Below are positions 7,442 through 16,191 of a DNA stretch of 64,000 nt, piece after piece. Both the position numbers and the translations under genes were made by a program. Source of the stretch: Microbacterium sp. AK009 (GTDB lineage: Bacteria; Actinomycetota; Actinomycetes; Actinomycetales; Microbacteriaceae). Below the pieces are notes generated by a model. The model was given only the letters and a program-made list of their open reading frames with translations, ran no database searches and had not been told where the DNA came from. How positions within the stretch are numbered: position 1 is the first letter of the stretch; each line of letters begins with the position of its first letter. The stretch is taken from NCBI RefSeq assembly GCF_013410955.1, contig NZ_JACCCG010000005.1:62001-126000 (forward strand). The letters are read 5' to 3'.

Positions 7442-8869
7442 ATGCCTGAAACCCCGCGGCCGCAGAGCGGCCAGCCCATCGTGTTCCGTCACGGCATCGT
7501 CTTGACCATGGACGACGCCCACACGGTCCTTCCCGACGGCGATGTCCTCGTCATCGACGGGAAGATCGCCGAGGTCGGAACGAACCTCTCCGTCCCCGAC
7601 AACACCTTCGAGATCGACGCCGCCGGCGGCATCCTCATGCCCGGCATGGTCGACACGCACCGGCACATGTGGCAGACCGCCATGCGCGCCTACGGCGCGG
7701 ACTGGACGCTGACGCAGTACTTCGTCTGGTACTACCTGCAGCACGGCGCGAAATTCCGCCCCCAGGACTACGCCGCCGGGAACCTGATCTCGGCGCTGGA
7801 CGCGGTCGAGTCCGGCGTCACGACGAGCGTCGACTGGTCGCACGGCCTGCGCACCCCCGAGCACGGGTGGGCCGCCTACGAGGCCCTGGCGAACTCGCCC
7901 GGTCGGTTCGTCTTCGCCTACGGCAACATCCACGTCTCCCCGTGGGAGTGGACCGCCGATCCCGAGGTGCAGAAGATCCTCACCGCCTCTCGGGACGACT
8001 CGCGCATGTTCGGCACCCAGATCGCCTTCGACGTGCCGAACCAGGACGAGAACTTTCCCGAGCTCGCCGCCTATCGCGTCGCGAAGGACCTCGGCCTTCG
8101 CGTCACCACCCACGCGGGTGTCTGGGGCGCCACCAACGACTGGGGGATCCGCAACGCCTACGCCGCCGGGGTGATGGAGGAGGGATTCACCTACGTCCAC
8201 GCCGCGACGCTGTCGGCCGACTCGTACCAGAAGATCGCGGCGACCGGCGGCAACGTCTCCCTCGCCACCGAATCCGAGGACACGTGCGGTCAGGGCTATC
8301 CGCCCGTGCACCAGCTGCGCAAGTACGGCATCCCCACCTCCCTCTCGGTCGATACCAGCGTGTGGTTCAGCGCCGACCTGTTCTCGGCCATGCGGGCGAC
8401 CGTCAACGCCGATCGGGCGCTCGAGCACTATCTCGCGCACCAGCTCGAGCCCGCCGAGACGGTGACGCACGTCAAGCTCCGCGCCGAGGACGTCGTGCAC
8501 ATGGCGACCCGCGGCGGTGCGCAGGCCCTCGGGAAGGACGGCGAGATCGGATCGCTGGAGAAGGGCAAGCTCGCCGACGTCGTGCTGCTGAAGAACGAGC
8601 ACTCGGCCACCTGGGCACCGCTGGTGAACCCCTGGGGTCAGGTCGTCTACCAGGCCCAGCGCGGCGACGTGCACACGGTGCTCGTCGGCGGCGAGGTCGT
8701 CAAGGCCGAGGGACGCCTCGTGGCGGGCGACCTGCCGGGTGTGAAGGCCAAGCTCGACAACACGGTGTCCTACCTCGAGCGCGAGGTCGGAGACGAATGG
8801 GTCGCCGGCATGCACCCCGAGATCCCCGAGGTCGAGGTGCTCTACAACCCGTACCAGTACAAGAAGTAG
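7442..8869 (+). CDS. TRZ/ATZ-type amidohydrolase (deaminase/hydrolase)
   Basis: 475 residues. Metal ligands are visible in order: His73 and His75 (DTHRHMWQ), His224 (VTTHAG), His253 (YVHAATLS) and Asp304 (LSVDTS). The SLATESEDTC region supplies the acidic pair typical of the atrazine/hydroxyatrazine, cytosine-deaminase and SAH-deaminase clan. The C-terminal composite sheet domain (GSLEKGKLADVVLL; VLVGGEVVKAEGRL) is present. It hydrolyses a C-N or C-Cl bond on a ring or amidine; the substrate is not readable. A strong RBS (AAGGAGGATG) lies 7 bases before the ATG, 66 bases after the dehydrogenase, and a hairpin terminator follows, so it ends the operon. Confidence 0.88.
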   Translation: MPETPRPQSGQPIVFRHGIVLTMDDAHTVLPDGDVLVIDGKIAEVGTNLSVPDNTFEIDAAGGILMPGMVDTHRHMWQTAMRAYGADWTLTQYFVWYYLQHGAKFRPQDYAAGNLISALDAVESGVTTSVDWSHGLRTPEHGWAAYEALANSPGRFVFAYGNIHVSPWEWTADPEVQKILTASRDDSRMFGTQIAFDVPNQDENFPELAAYRVAKDLGLRVTTHAGVWGATNDWGIRNAYAAGVMEEGFTYVHAATLSADSYQKIAATGGNVSLATESEDTCGQGYPPVHQLRKYGIPTSLSVDTSVWFSADLFSAMRATVNADRALEHYLAHQLEPAETVTHVKLRAEDVVHMATRGGAQALGKDGEIGSLEKGKLADVVLLKNEHSATWAPLVNPWGQVVYQAQRGDVHTVLVGGEVVKAEGRLVAGDLPGVKAKLDNTVSYLEREVGDEWVAGMHPEIPEVEVLYNPYQYKK

Positions 8870-8892
8870 CAGCCCGCTCTGCGGGTCACGGG

Positions 8893-8932
8893 CCCGGGGC
8901 GGCGTCTCGACGAAGCCGGACGCCGCCTCGGG
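8893..8932. terminator. Bidirectional hairpin terminator
   Basis: A 14-bp stem (one G-T wobble) with a 12-base loop lies between the convergent amidohydrolase and rlmB genes. There is no clear T tract on the plus strand. Confidence 0.7.
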
Positions 8933-9931
8933 TCATCCCGTCGGTTTCGCGGTGCGAAGCGTCGCGACCTGGTAGAGCGCGACGGATGCCGCGATGCCGG
9001 CGTTGAGCGATTCGGCGGCCGTGGAGATCGGGATCGAGACGATCTGGTCGCAGGTCTCCGTCACGAGGCGTGACAGGCCCTTCCCTTCAGAGCCCACGAC
9101 GATCACGACGGGTCGATCGGCGAGCTGCAGGTCGGGGAGGGCGATGTCTCCTCCGCCGTCCAGGCCCAGGACGAAGACGCCCTGCTTCTTGAACTCCTTC
9201 AGGGTCGTGGTGAGGTTGGCTGCGAGCGCCACCGGCACGCGGGCCGCCGCCCCTGCGCTGGTCTTCCACGCCGCCGAGTTCACCCCGGCCGAGCGTCGCT
9301 GCGGCACGAGGATCCCCTGCCCCCCGAATGCCGCGGTCGAGCGGATGATCGCTCCGAGGTTGCGGGGGTCGGTGATGCCGTCGAGGGCCACGAGCAGCGG
9401 GGTCTGACCGCTGTCGATGATCTTCTCGAGCAGATCCTGCGGGTGGGCGTACTCGTAGGGCGGCACCTTCAGCGCCACGCCCTGATGCACGCCGTCGAAT
9501 CCCGCCATCCGGTCGAGCTCGGGACGCGTGACCTCCAGGACCGGGATGTCGCGGTGCGTCGCGATCGCGAGCATCTCCTTCACCCGGTCGTCCATCTCCA
9601 CCCGTTGGGCGATGTAGAGCGCGGTCGCCGGGATCTTCGCGCGGAGGGCTTCGAGCACGGAGTTGCGTCCGGTGACGTTCTCGGTGTCCTCGTCCTTCTT
9701 CGCCGCGCGGCGCGGTGCGGAGGCCGCCGACCCGCTCGGACGCCCCTTGCCGCCCGCGGCCGCGTAGCGCTCGGCAGCCGCCTTGCGCTTGCCTGCGGGG
9801 TGCCAGGCGCGATCCTCGGCCTTGGGAGTGGGGCCGCGACCCTCCAGCGAGCGGCGGTTCTTCCCTCCCGATCCCTTGGTGGCGCCCTTCTTCTTGCCGC
9901 GACCGGCGGCGGGGTTTCCTGGCTTAGCCAT
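8933..9931 (-). CDS. rlmB: 23S rRNA 2'-O-ribose methyltransferase, TrmH/RlmB family
   Basis: 332 residues. The first 70 or so are a Lys/Gly/Arg-rich disordered tail. An L30e-like substrate-binding domain (about 85-160) comes next, then the SPOUT knot with LDGITDPRNLGAIIRSTAAFG, VVGSEGKGL and IPISTAAESLNAGIAAS, the three TrmH motifs. It should methylate the conserved guanosine of 23S rRNA (G2251 in E. coli numbering) with S-adenosylmethionine. It overlaps cysS by 8 bases and so is translated in the cysS operon, an order also seen in mycobacteria (cysS1 next to a TrmH-family gene). Confidence 0.92.
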   Translation of the reverse strand: MAKPGNPAAGRGKKKGATKGSGGKNRRSLEGRGPTPKAEDRAWHPAGKRKAAAERYAAAGGKGRPSGSAASAPRRAAKKDEDTENVTGRNSVLEALRAKIPATALYIAQRVEMDDRVKEMLAIATHRDIPVLEVTRPELDRMAGFDGVHQGVALKVPPYEYAHPQDLLEKIIDSGQTPLLVALDGITDPRNLGAIIRSTAAFGGQGILVPQRRSAGVNSAAWKTSAGAAARVPVALAANLTTTLKEFKKQGVFVLGLDGGGDIALPDLQLADRPVVIVVGSEGKGLSRLVTETCDQIVSIPISTAAESLNAGIAASVALYQVATLRTAKPTG

Positions 9932-11330
9932 TCGTCAGACTCCAATGCGTTCCATCGGCGGTGTCCTCCAGGACCACGCCTGCTGCGGCGATCGCGTCGC
10001 GGATGCGGTCCGCGCTCGCCCAATCCTTCTCGGCGCGCGCCCGTGCGCGCTGCGCGATCATCTCGTGCACGAGCGCGTCCAGCGCCGCGGCCTGGGCCCC
10101 GCCTCCGGAGCGCCAGCGCGGGTCCTCCGGGTCGATGCCGAGGATGCCCACGCAGACGGCGACATCGGCCCACGCCGAGCGTGCGGCATCCTTCTCCCCG
10201 GCATCCAGCGCGGTATTGCCCTGCCGCACCCGCTCGTGGACGACGGCGAGGGCCTGCGGGACGTTGAGGTCGTCGTCCATCGCGGCGGCGAAGGCGCCCG
10301 GAACGGCCGCGGCCACCACCGTGTCGTCATCGGCCTCGGCGAGCGTCCGGGCGACGCGCTCGAGGAACGAGCGGATCCGCTCCACCGCCGCGGCCGCCTC
10401 GTCGAAGCTCGAGGGGGTGACATCCAGGCTCGAGCGATAGTGGGCGGCGGCGAGGGCGTACCGCACGACGAGCGGATCGTGCTCCCGGAGGACGTCGGCG
10501 GCGAGAAGGTAGTTCCCGAGCGACTTCGACATCTTCTGGTCGCCGACCGTCACGAGTCCGTTGTGCACCCAGTAGCGCGCGAAGCCGTCACCGGCGGCCG
10601 CGGACTGGGCGAGCTCGTTCTCGTGGTGGGGGAAGCGCAGGTCCAGACCGCCGCCGTGGATGTCGAACGCCGGGCCGAGGTAGCGCCGCGACATCGCCGA
10701 GCACTCGATGTGCCAGCCGGGTCTCCCCGGTCCCCAGGGCGACTCCCACGTCGCCGACTCGGGCTCGCCGGGTTTGGCGCCCTTCCACAGGGCGAAGTCG
10801 CGCGGGTCGCGCTTGCCGCGCGGGTCGGCGTCGGCGGCCGGCTCCATCGCGTCGAGACTCTGCCGGGTGAGCTCGCCGTAGGAGGGCCACGAGCGCACGT
10901 CGAAGTAGACGTCGCCTGCCGCGGCGTAGGCGTGCCCGCGCTGGATGAGCCGCTCGATGAGGGCGAGCATCTGCGGGATCGACCCGGTCGCCCGGGGTTC
11001 GTACGTGGGGGCGAGGATGCCGATCTCGGCGTAGGCACGAGCGAACTGCAGCTCCATGCGGTAGGCCAGCGCCCACCACGACTCGGTGTCCGTCGCGCCC
11101 GCCAGCACCTTGTCGTCGATGTCGGTGACGTTGCGGACGAACGTCACCCGGCCGTACCGGTGTCGCAGCCACCGCCGCAGGATGTCGAAGCTGAGCGCTC
11201 CGCGGAGGTGCCCGATGTGGGGGCCGGACTGGACGGTGGGTCCGCAGACGTACACGGTGACCTCGGCAGGATTGAGCGGCACGAAATCGCGCAGAGCCTG
11301 CGCCTTCGTGTCGTAGAGCCGGAGAGTCAC
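9924..11330 (-). CDS. cysS: Cysteinyl-tRNA synthetase
   Basis: 468 residues, normal for a bacterial CysRS. HIGH signature is [10 protein letters not shown] near residue 36 and KMSKS is intact near residue 270. The zinc and cysteine pocket shows as [15 protein letters not shown] and the HHENE stretch. The C-terminal anticodon-binding helices follow ([15 protein letters not shown]). It charges tRNA-Cys. The GTG at 11330 has no RBS but a TAGGCT hexamer 6 bases upstream, so the mRNA is probably leaderless. rlmB follows with overlapping ends. The ispDF and carD genes lie further upstream on the same strand beyond the DMT/GNAT insertion. Confidence 0.97.
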   Translation of the reverse strand: MTLRLYDTKAQALRDFVPLNPAEVTVYVCGPTVQSGPHIGHLRGALSFDILRRWLRHRYGRVTFVRNVTDIDDKVLAGATDTESWWALAYRMELQFARAYAEIGILAPTYEPRATGSIPQMLALIERLIQRGHAYAAAGDVYFDVRSWPSYGELTRQSLDAMEPAADADPRGKRDPRDFALWKGAKPGEPESATWESPWGPGRPGWHIECSAMSRRYLGPAFDIHGGGLDLRFPHHENELAQSAAAGDGFARYWVHNGLVTVGDQKMSKSLGNYLLAADVLREHDPLVVRYALAAAHYRSSLDVTPSSFDEAAAAVERIRSFLERVARTLAEADDDTVVAAAVPGAFAAAMDDDLNVPQALAVVHERVRQGNTALDAGEKDAARSAWADVAVCVGILGIDPEDPRWRSGGGAQAAALDALVHEMIAQRARARAEKDWASADRIRDAIAAAGVVLEDTADGTHWSLTNG

Positions 11331-11336
11331 CGACCC

Positions 11337-11342
11337 AGCCTA
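11337..11342 (-). promoter_or_regulatory. -10 element for leaderless cysS
   Basis: TAGGCT (minus strand), 6 bases before the GTG start. Confidence 0.55.
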
Positions 11343-11409
11343 CCGGCGCGCCTGTGCGCCACACGCGGTGCGGTCAAGGCGGGAAGGTCCCGGGCGGTAC
11401 AACTGTAGG

Positions 11410-12345
11410 GTGCACGTGTTCGCCGTCCTCGCCGCCGCGGTGCTGTTCGGCACGACCGGCACATCGCAGGCCCTCGGCCCTGACGACACCACTCCCCTCT
11501 CCATCGGCGTGATGCGCATGGTCATCGGCGGTACCGGGCTCGCCCTGCTCGCGGGGATCCTCGCGCGACGCCATGCCCGGCGACGGCCCGCGGATGCACC
11601 CCCGGCACCGCGTCTCGGCGTCCGGCCGCTCCTGCTCATGACCGTCACCGGAATCTGCCTCGCGCTCTATCAGCCGCTGTTCTTCCTCGGCACCGAGCGC
11701 AACGGCGTGGCCGTCGGCACGGTCGTGGCGCTCGGCTCGGCACCGGTGATGGCGGGCCTGCTCGAATGGCTGCTGACGCGACGCCTCCCCACGGCCACCT
11801 GGGCGTTCGCGACCGGGGCTGCGACGATCGGCGTCGTCCTCCTCGGGATCGGCGGCGGCGCCGTCGGCGGCGGGGGCGGGACCGATCCGGCGGGCCTTCT
11901 GGGTTCCCTCGGCGCCGCGGCATCCTTCGCGGTCATCGCCAACGTGCAGCGGCGCCTGCTGGATGCCGGGTGGGATCCGTTCACCGTCGTCGGCGGGATG
12001 GGCGCGGGCGCGGCCCTCGTGGCCCTCCCCGCGCTGCCGTTCGTGGACGTGTCCTGGCTCGCCGACCCCGTCGGGCTCGCGATGGCGCTCTGGCTCGGTC
12101 TCGGCACGATCTCCCTCGCCTACGTCCTGTTCACCTGGGGGCTCGGCGGCCTCACGGCCGCGACCGCGGCGACCCTCACCCTGGGCGAACCGCTCACCGC
12201 GGCGATCCTCGGGCTCACGGTCCTGGGTGAACGTCTGTCCGCGCTCGCGGTGGTGGGGCTGGTCGTGCTGGGGGTGGGCCTCGCACTCCTCGCCCGCGGA
12301 TCACGCGTGCCGCGGGATCCGCGCCCCTTCGCGGTGGAGGGCTGA
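11410..12345 (+). CDS. EamA/DMT-family transporter
   Basis: 311 residues from the GTG at 11410 (a GTG at 11416 is also possible; TACAAC lies 6 bases upstream of 11410). About ten hydrophobic helices in two homologous halves, each an EamA repeat. The second repeat ends with TAATAATLTLGEPLTAAILG, the family hallmark; the first has the matching VGTVVALGSAPVMAGLLEW. A Gly-rich cytoplasmic linker (GGGAVGGGGG) joins them. Members export amino acids, nucleotides or other metabolites across the inner membrane, and the substrate is unknown. It is coupled to the next gene through TGATG. Confidence 0.9.
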   Translation: MHVFAVLAAAVLFGTTGTSQALGPDDTTPLSIGVMRMVIGGTGLALLAGILARRHARRRPADAPPAPRLGVRPLLLMTVTGICLALYQPLFFLGTERNGVAVGTVVALGSAPVMAGLLEWLLTRRLPTATWAFATGAATIGVVLLGIGGGAVGGGGGTDPAGLLGSLGAAASFAVIANVQRRLLDAGWDPFTVVGGMGAGAALVALPALPFVDVSWLADPVGLAMALWLGLGTISLAYVLFTWGLGGLTAATAATLTLGEPLTAAILGLTVLGERLSALAVVGLVVLGVGLALLARGSRVPRDPRPFAVEG

Positions 12346-12809
12346 TGACCGGCTTGACCCTCCGCCCTGCCGCCGTCACCGACCCGGCGGTGCGCGGCCT
12401 CATCGAGGTGCACCTGCGCGACATGCACGGCCTGTCGCCCGCGGAGAGCGTGCACGCGCTCGGCGCCGAGGCGCTGGATGCCCAGTCGGTGGAACTGTGG
12501 GGAGCGTGGGACGACGCCGAGCTGGCAGGCGTCGGAGCCCTCGCCGCCCTCGACGAGGTTCGAGGAGAGCTGAAATCGATGCGGGTCGCCGACGAGTACC
12601 GCGGCCGCGGTGTCGGACGACTCATCCTGCGGCACCTCATCGAGCGCGCCCGGCGGCTCGGGATGACATCGCTCTGGTTGGAGACGGGGACGGCGCCGGC
12701 TTTCTCACCGGCGCGCGGGCTCTATCTCAGCGAGGGCTTCGTCTTCTGCGAGCCGTTCGGCGACTACGCCCCCGATCCTCACTCGGTCTTCCTGACCCGG
12801 AGCGTCTGA
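12345..12809 (+). CDS. GNAT-family N-acetyltransferase
   Basis: 154 residues of GCN5-type fold. Acetyl-CoA binding motif A is VADEYRGRGVGRLILRHLIERA (Arg/Gly-x-Gly-x-Gly/Ala loop) near residues 82-103. The strand-helix pair before it is SVELWGAWDDAELAGVGALAAL, and GLYLSEGFVFCEPFGDY is motif B. The acceptor substrate is not readable. It overlaps the DMT transporter stop by one base, so the pair may acetylate and export or inactivate the same metabolite. Confidence 0.88.
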   Translation: MTGLTLRPAAVTDPAVRGLIEVHLRDMHGLSPAESVHALGAEALDAQSVELWGAWDDAELAGVGALAALDEVRGELKSMRVADEYRGRGVGRLILRHLIERARRLGMTSLWLETGTAPAFSPARGLYLSEGFVFCEPFGDYAPDPHSVFLTRSV

Positions 12810-12852
12810 TTTCCGGCCCCCAGCGACCTCGCTCAGCGGACAGGAGAGGGGC

Positions 12853-14055
12853 TCAGGCGGGCAGGACGAGGGCGACGGCGAAGGCGGCCACGCCGTCACC
12901 GCGACCGGTGAAGCCGAGGCCGTCCGTCGTCGTCGCCGACACCGACACCGGCGCTCCCCCCAGGGCGCGGGAGAGCACCGCCTCCGCCTCGACGCGTCGT
13001 GCGGCCAGTCGCGGGCGCCGTGCCTGGACCTGCACCGAGACGTTCCCGATCCGGAACCCGGCTTCGCCGAGGAGCGCGCGCGTGCGAGCGAGGAAGGCGT
13101 CGGCGTGCGCCCCGGCGAACTCCGGCCTGTCGGTGCCGAAGTGCGTGCCGATGTCGCCGAGACCCGCAGCTGCCAGGAGGGCGTCGACGATCGCGTGCGC
13201 CACCGCATCCCCGTCGGAATGCCCCGAGAGCGCCGGTTCGCTCGGCCATTCGAGTCCGGCGAGCCAGAGCGGACCGTCACCGCCGACGGCATGGACGTCG
13301 GTGCCGATCCCCACTCGGGGGGATGCGGGAACCCGCTGCAGGGACGACTCCGCGGTCGCCAGCGGCTGGGCCGAGACGAGCCGGCGAGCCCGGTCGAGGT
13401 CGGCCGGGGTGGTGATCTTGAACGCCCGCGCGTCGCCCTGCACCGCGAGCACCGTGTGCCCCGCCTCGCCGACGAGCGCCGCGTCGTCGGTGAACTCCGT
13501 TGTCGCCGAACGATAGGCCGTTTCGAGGATGTCGCGACGGAAACCCTGCGGCGTCTGCGCGGCAGACAGCTCGCTGCGGTCGACCACTCCGACGATGAGG
13601 TCATCCTGCACGCGCTTGATGGTGTCGACGACCGGGAGCACCGGCACCGCGCCCGCATGCCCCAGTTCGAGGGCGGCCATCACCCGATCGAACACATCGG
13701 ACGGTGTCAGGCAGCGCGCGGCGTCGTGCACGAGGACGAAGTCGATGTCGGGCCAGAGCGCGTCGATACCCGCCGCCACAGACGACTGCCGCGAGGCGCC
13801 GCCCGTCACGACGCTGACGAGGTCGCGCCGGTCACCCGCCGTCTCCAGCGCTTCGGTGAAGGCGTCCCCCTCGCGACCGGCCGGCGCGACGATCACGACC
13901 TGCGCCGCTCCCGCATCGAAGACCCCCAGGAGGGCGTGACGCAGGATGGTGTGCTCGTCCAAGCCGACGAAGGCTTTCGGTCCGGCGCCCAGACGAGTGC
14001 CGGACCCGGCCGCGACGACGATGATTGCGACCCGGGGAACGGGGGTGATGCTCAC
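12853..14055 (-). CDS. ispDF: Bifunctional IspD/IspF isoprenoid enzyme
   Basis: 400 residues joining two MEP-pathway enzymes. The N-terminal half (about 1-235) is the cytidylyltransferase IspD with [15 protein letters not shown] and [10 protein letters not shown]. The C-terminal half (about 240-400) is the cyclodiphosphate synthase IspF with metal ligands in GIGTDVHA and [12 protein letters not shown], and [18 protein letters not shown] at the end. The two steps are not consecutive (IspE lies between), but the fusion is well known. A TAGCGT lies 6 bases before the GTG start, so the transcript may be leaderless and independent of carD just upstream. Confidence 0.95.
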   Translation of the reverse strand: MSITPVPRVAIIVVAAGSGTRLGAGPKAFVGLDEHTILRHALLGVFDAGAAQVVIVAPAGREGDAFTEALETAGDRRDLVSVVTGGASRQSSVAAGIDALWPDIDFVLVHDAARCLTPSDVFDRVMAALELGHAGAVPVLPVVDTIKRVQDDLIVGVVDRSELSAAQTPQGFRRDILETAYRSATTEFTDDAALVGEAGHTVLAVQGDARAFKITTPADLDRARRLVSAQPLATAESSLQRVPASPRVGIGTDVHAVGGDGPLWLAGLEWPSEPALSGHSDGDAVAHAIVDALLAAAGLGDIGTHFGTDRPEFAGAHADAFLARTRALLGEAGFRIGNVSVQVQARRPRLAARRVEAEAVLSRALGGAPVSVSATTTDGLGFTGRGDGVAAFAVALVLPA

Positions 14056-14061
14056 ACCCTC

Positions 14062-14067
14062 ACGCTA
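14062..14067 (-). promoter_or_regulatory. -10 element for leaderless ispDF
   Basis: TAGCGT (minus strand), 6 bases before the GTG start; the -35 region would fall within the end of carD. Confidence 0.55.
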
Positions 14068-14071
14068 TCGA

Positions 14072-14554
14072 CTACGAGGCCAGAACCTCGTCGAGAAGGA
14101 CGCTCGCCTTTTCCTCGTCGGTCTTCTCCGCCAGCGCGAGCTCGGAGATGAGGATCTGCTTCGCCTTCGCGAGCATCCGCTTCTCACCGGCGGACAGACC
14201 GCGGTCCTGATCGCGGCGCCACAGGTCGCGGACGACCTCGCTCACCTTGATGACATCACCCGACGCGAGCTTCTCGAGGTTCGCCTTATAGCGGCGCGAC
14301 CAGTTCGTGGGTTCTTCGGTGAAGGGAGCGCGGAGAACATCGAAGACGCGCTCGAGGCCTTCCTTGCCGATCACATCGCGGACCCCGACGAGGTCGACGT
14401 TGTCGGCGGGAACCTCGATGGTGAGGTCGCCCTGTGTGACGCGGAGCTTCAGATAGACCTTCTCTTCGCCTTTGATGATGCGGGTCTTCACTTCCGCGAT
14501 CGTCGCTGCCCCGTGGTGGGGGTAGACGACCGTTTCGCCAACCTCAAAAAGCAT
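14072..14554 (-). CDS. carD: CarD-type RNA polymerase-binding regulator
   Basis: 160 residues from the ATG at 14554 ([15 protein letters not shown]), which follows GAAAGGA. The N-terminal RNA-polymerase interaction domain (about 1-60) is the Tudor-like fold shared with TRCF; the helical C-terminal domain carries the basic and Trp-containing DNA-contact segment ([15 protein letters not shown]). CarD stabilises the open promoter complex at rRNA and many housekeeping promoters and is essential in mycobacteria. It lies directly upstream of ispDF, the same order as in Mycobacterium, and is divergent from the LpqE-like gene. An upstream in-frame ATG is not supported. Confidence 0.95.
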   Translation of the reverse strand: MLFEVGETVVYPHHGAATIAEVKTRIIKGEEKVYLKLRVTQGDLTIEVPADNVDLVGVRDVIGKEGLERVFDVLRAPFTEEPTNWSRRYKANLEKLASGDVIKVSEVVRDLWRRDQDRGLSAGEKRMLAKAKQILISELALAEKTDEEKASVLLDEVLAS

Positions 14555-14677
14555 GGAGTTATGTCCTTTCGGCAACGTCCAGGATACCACAGGCGACATA
14601 CGCTAGAGTTCGCCGGTCCACCCCGCCGCCGCGCTCGTCGGACTCCCGCGTGGCCCGTCCCGAGCGGACGAACACCA

Positions 14678-14683
14678 TAGAAT
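14678..14683 (+). promoter_or_regulatory. Candidate -10 element of the LpqE-like gene
   Basis: TAGAAT, 33 bases before the GTG start, which is preceded by GGGAGGA; this is an ordinary leadered promoter. Confidence 0.4.
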
Positions 14684-14716
14684 GCAAGGGTTGCCGCCAT
14701 CCGTCCGGGAGGATCC

Positions 14717-15241
14717 GTGATTTCGTTGAACCGCACTTTCGGCACGGGACGCTCCCGGACCGCCGCGCGCATGCTGGCCGCCGGCGCCCTCGGCGCTGCC
14801 GTCCTGCTCGGCGCGAGCGGATGCGCCCTGATCTCCACTCAGGCCACGACCATCCAGTACTCCCCGTCGGACGGCATCACCGTGTCGGCCGAGAGCGGAC
14901 CGGTGCAGATCCGCAATGTGCTCATCGTGGCCAACGAGGACGGCTCGGCGGGCAACCTCCTGGGCGCCTTCATCAACTCCACCGACGAGAGCCACACCGT
15001 CAGCATGGAGTTCGGCGAGCCCGGCAGCGGCATCTCCGAGACCCTCCGCGTGCCCTCCAACACCGTCATCAGCCTCGGCGTCGACGGCGAGGACCCCATC
15101 CTCCTGGAGGGCATCGAGATGCTTCCGGGCAGCGACGTGCCGGCGAGCTTCCAGTCCGGCGACGGCGAGACGATCCTCACCGACGTGCCCGTCCTGGACG
15201 GTGAGCAGGAGTACCTCGAGCCGTTCGTCCCCGCGTCCTGA
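14717..15241 (+). CDS. LpqE-like secreted lipoprotein
   Basis: 174 residues. Signal peptide of about 35 residues with an RSRTAAR n-region, a hydrophobic core and lipobox LGASGC, so the mature protein starts at Cys near residue 36 and is anchored in the outer face of the membrane. The mature part is a beta-rich domain (RNVLIVANEDGSAGNLLGAF) that resembles the PCuAC/LpqE group. The divergent position next to carD-ispDF matches lpqE beside carD in Mycobacterium tuberculosis. In some corynebacteria and mycobacteria these proteins are linked to copper or cell-envelope functions, but no metal-binding Met/His cluster is evident here, so function is open. Confidence 0.75.
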   Translation: MISLNRTFGTGRSRTAARMLAAGALGAAVLLGASGCALISTQATTIQYSPSDGITVSAESGPVQIRNVLIVANEDGSAGNLLGAFINSTDESHTVSMEFGEPGSGISETLRVPSNTVISLGVDGEDPILLEGIEMLPGSDVPASFQSGDGETILTDVPVLDGEQEYLEPFVPAS

Positions 15242-15258
15242 CCGGGCCCCGGGCGCGC

Positions 15259-15462
15259 GTCGCACAAGGCGCGGCTCCACCACGCCCAGCCCGCATCTTC
15301 TGAGACACCCCTACGTGGCTGTCTCACCAGGTGCGGCTTCGCCGCACCCAGCCCGCAGCTTCTGAGACACCGCCACGTGGCGTTTCCCCAGGCGGGGCGT
15401 CTCACCGCGCGGGCGTCTCACAAGGTGCGACTCCGCCGCGAACAAGCAGCGACTTCTGAGAC
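15259..15462. repeat. Three 48-bp palindromic intergenic repeats
   Basis: Units at 15259-15306, 15321-15368 and 15415-15462 are each exactly 48 bases. They open with GTCTCA (GTCGCA in the first) and close with TGAGAC preceded by CTTC. The middle unit contains a perfect inner hairpin, GGTGCGGC-TTC-GCCGCACC. They lie between the convergent lpqE-like and regX3 genes and look like REP/MITE-type elements. Confidence 0.75.
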
Positions 15463-15478
15463 ATCCCCGGGCGTCGGC

Positions 15479-15514
15479 GGCGTTCAGCCCGGCGTTCAGC
15501 CCGGCGTTCAGCCC
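15479..15514. repeat. 12-bp tandem repeat carrying the regX3 stop codon
   Basis: GGCGTTCAGCCC is repeated three times without interruption. The period is a multiple of three, and each unit carries TGA on the minus strand in the regX3 frame, giving the gene three in-frame stops in a row. Confidence 0.85.
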
Positions 15515-16191
15515 TCGAAGCGGTACCCGAGCCCTCGGACGGTGACGAGCATCGTCGGGTCGGAGGGGTTCTCCTCGATCCGCGAACGGATCCGCTTGAT
15601 GTGCACGTCCAGCGTCTTGGTGTCGCCGAAGTAGTCGCTCCCCCAGACACGATCGATCAGCTGACCGCGGGTGAGCACGCGGCCTGCGTTCCGCATCAGC
15701 ACTTCGAGCAGCTCGAATTCCTTCAGGGGCATGTTGATCTGCTCGTCGTCGACGCTCACCGTGTGCCGATCGATGTCGAGCACGACCCGCCCGCCGACGA
15801 GCACGTGATCCTGCAGGTCCGACTCGGTGTGCTGCTGGCGGCGGAGCACGGCGCGCATCCGCGCCAGAAGCTCTCGCGCCGAGTAGGGCTTGGTGACGTA
15901 GTCGTCGGCACCGAGCTCGAGTCCGACGACGATGTCGACCTCCGAGTCCTTCGCGGTGAGCATGATGATCGGCACCGTCGAGGTCGTCCGGATCTGCCGA
16001 CAGACCTCTGTTCCGGGCATGCTCGGGAGCATGAGATCCAGGAGCACGATGTCGGCTCCGCGCTCACGGAAGGCCGCGAGGGCCGCCGCCCCGTCCTCCG
16101 CGATCTCGACCTCGTACCCCTCGCGCGTGAGCAGGTACGCCAGCGGATCGGCGAGATCGGGTTCATCCTCGACGAGCAGGACGCGGGTCAT
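15508..16191 (-). CDS. regX3: OmpR-family response regulator, RegX3-like
   Basis: 227 residues. Receiver domain about 1-118 with the acidic pocket EDE at 8-10, phospho-acceptor Asp52 (LLDLMLP), a conserved Thr (MLTAKD) and Lys (TKPYSARE). Winged-helix DNA-binding domain about 130-225 (LKEFELLEVLMRN; TLDVHIKRIRSRIE; TVRGLGYRF). The gene overlaps senX3 by 4 bases and is divergent from phoU, the arrangement of the phosphate-starvation system SenX3-RegX3. Regulators of this group bind PHO-box repeats, and candidate boxes occur at 17498-17524 and 32081-32098. Confidence 0.9.
   Translation of the reverse strand: MTRVLLVEDEPDLADPLAYLLTREGYEVEIAEDGAAALAAFRERGADIVLLDLMLPSMPGTEVCRQIRTTSTVPIIMLTAKDSEVDIVVGLELGADDYVTKPYSARELLARMRAVLRRQQHTESDLQDHVLVGGRVVLDIDRHTVSVDDEQINMPLKEFELLEVLMRNAGRVLTRGQLIDRVWGSDYFGDTKTLDVHIKRIRSRIEENPSDPTMLVTVRGLGYRFEG

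Noticed and set aside
6428..8815. 795-residue minus-strand reading frame
   Set aside because: Antisense shadow of the dehydrogenase and amidohydrolase genes; Gly/Arg/Val-rich low-complexity composition, no motif, typical of high-GC frames.
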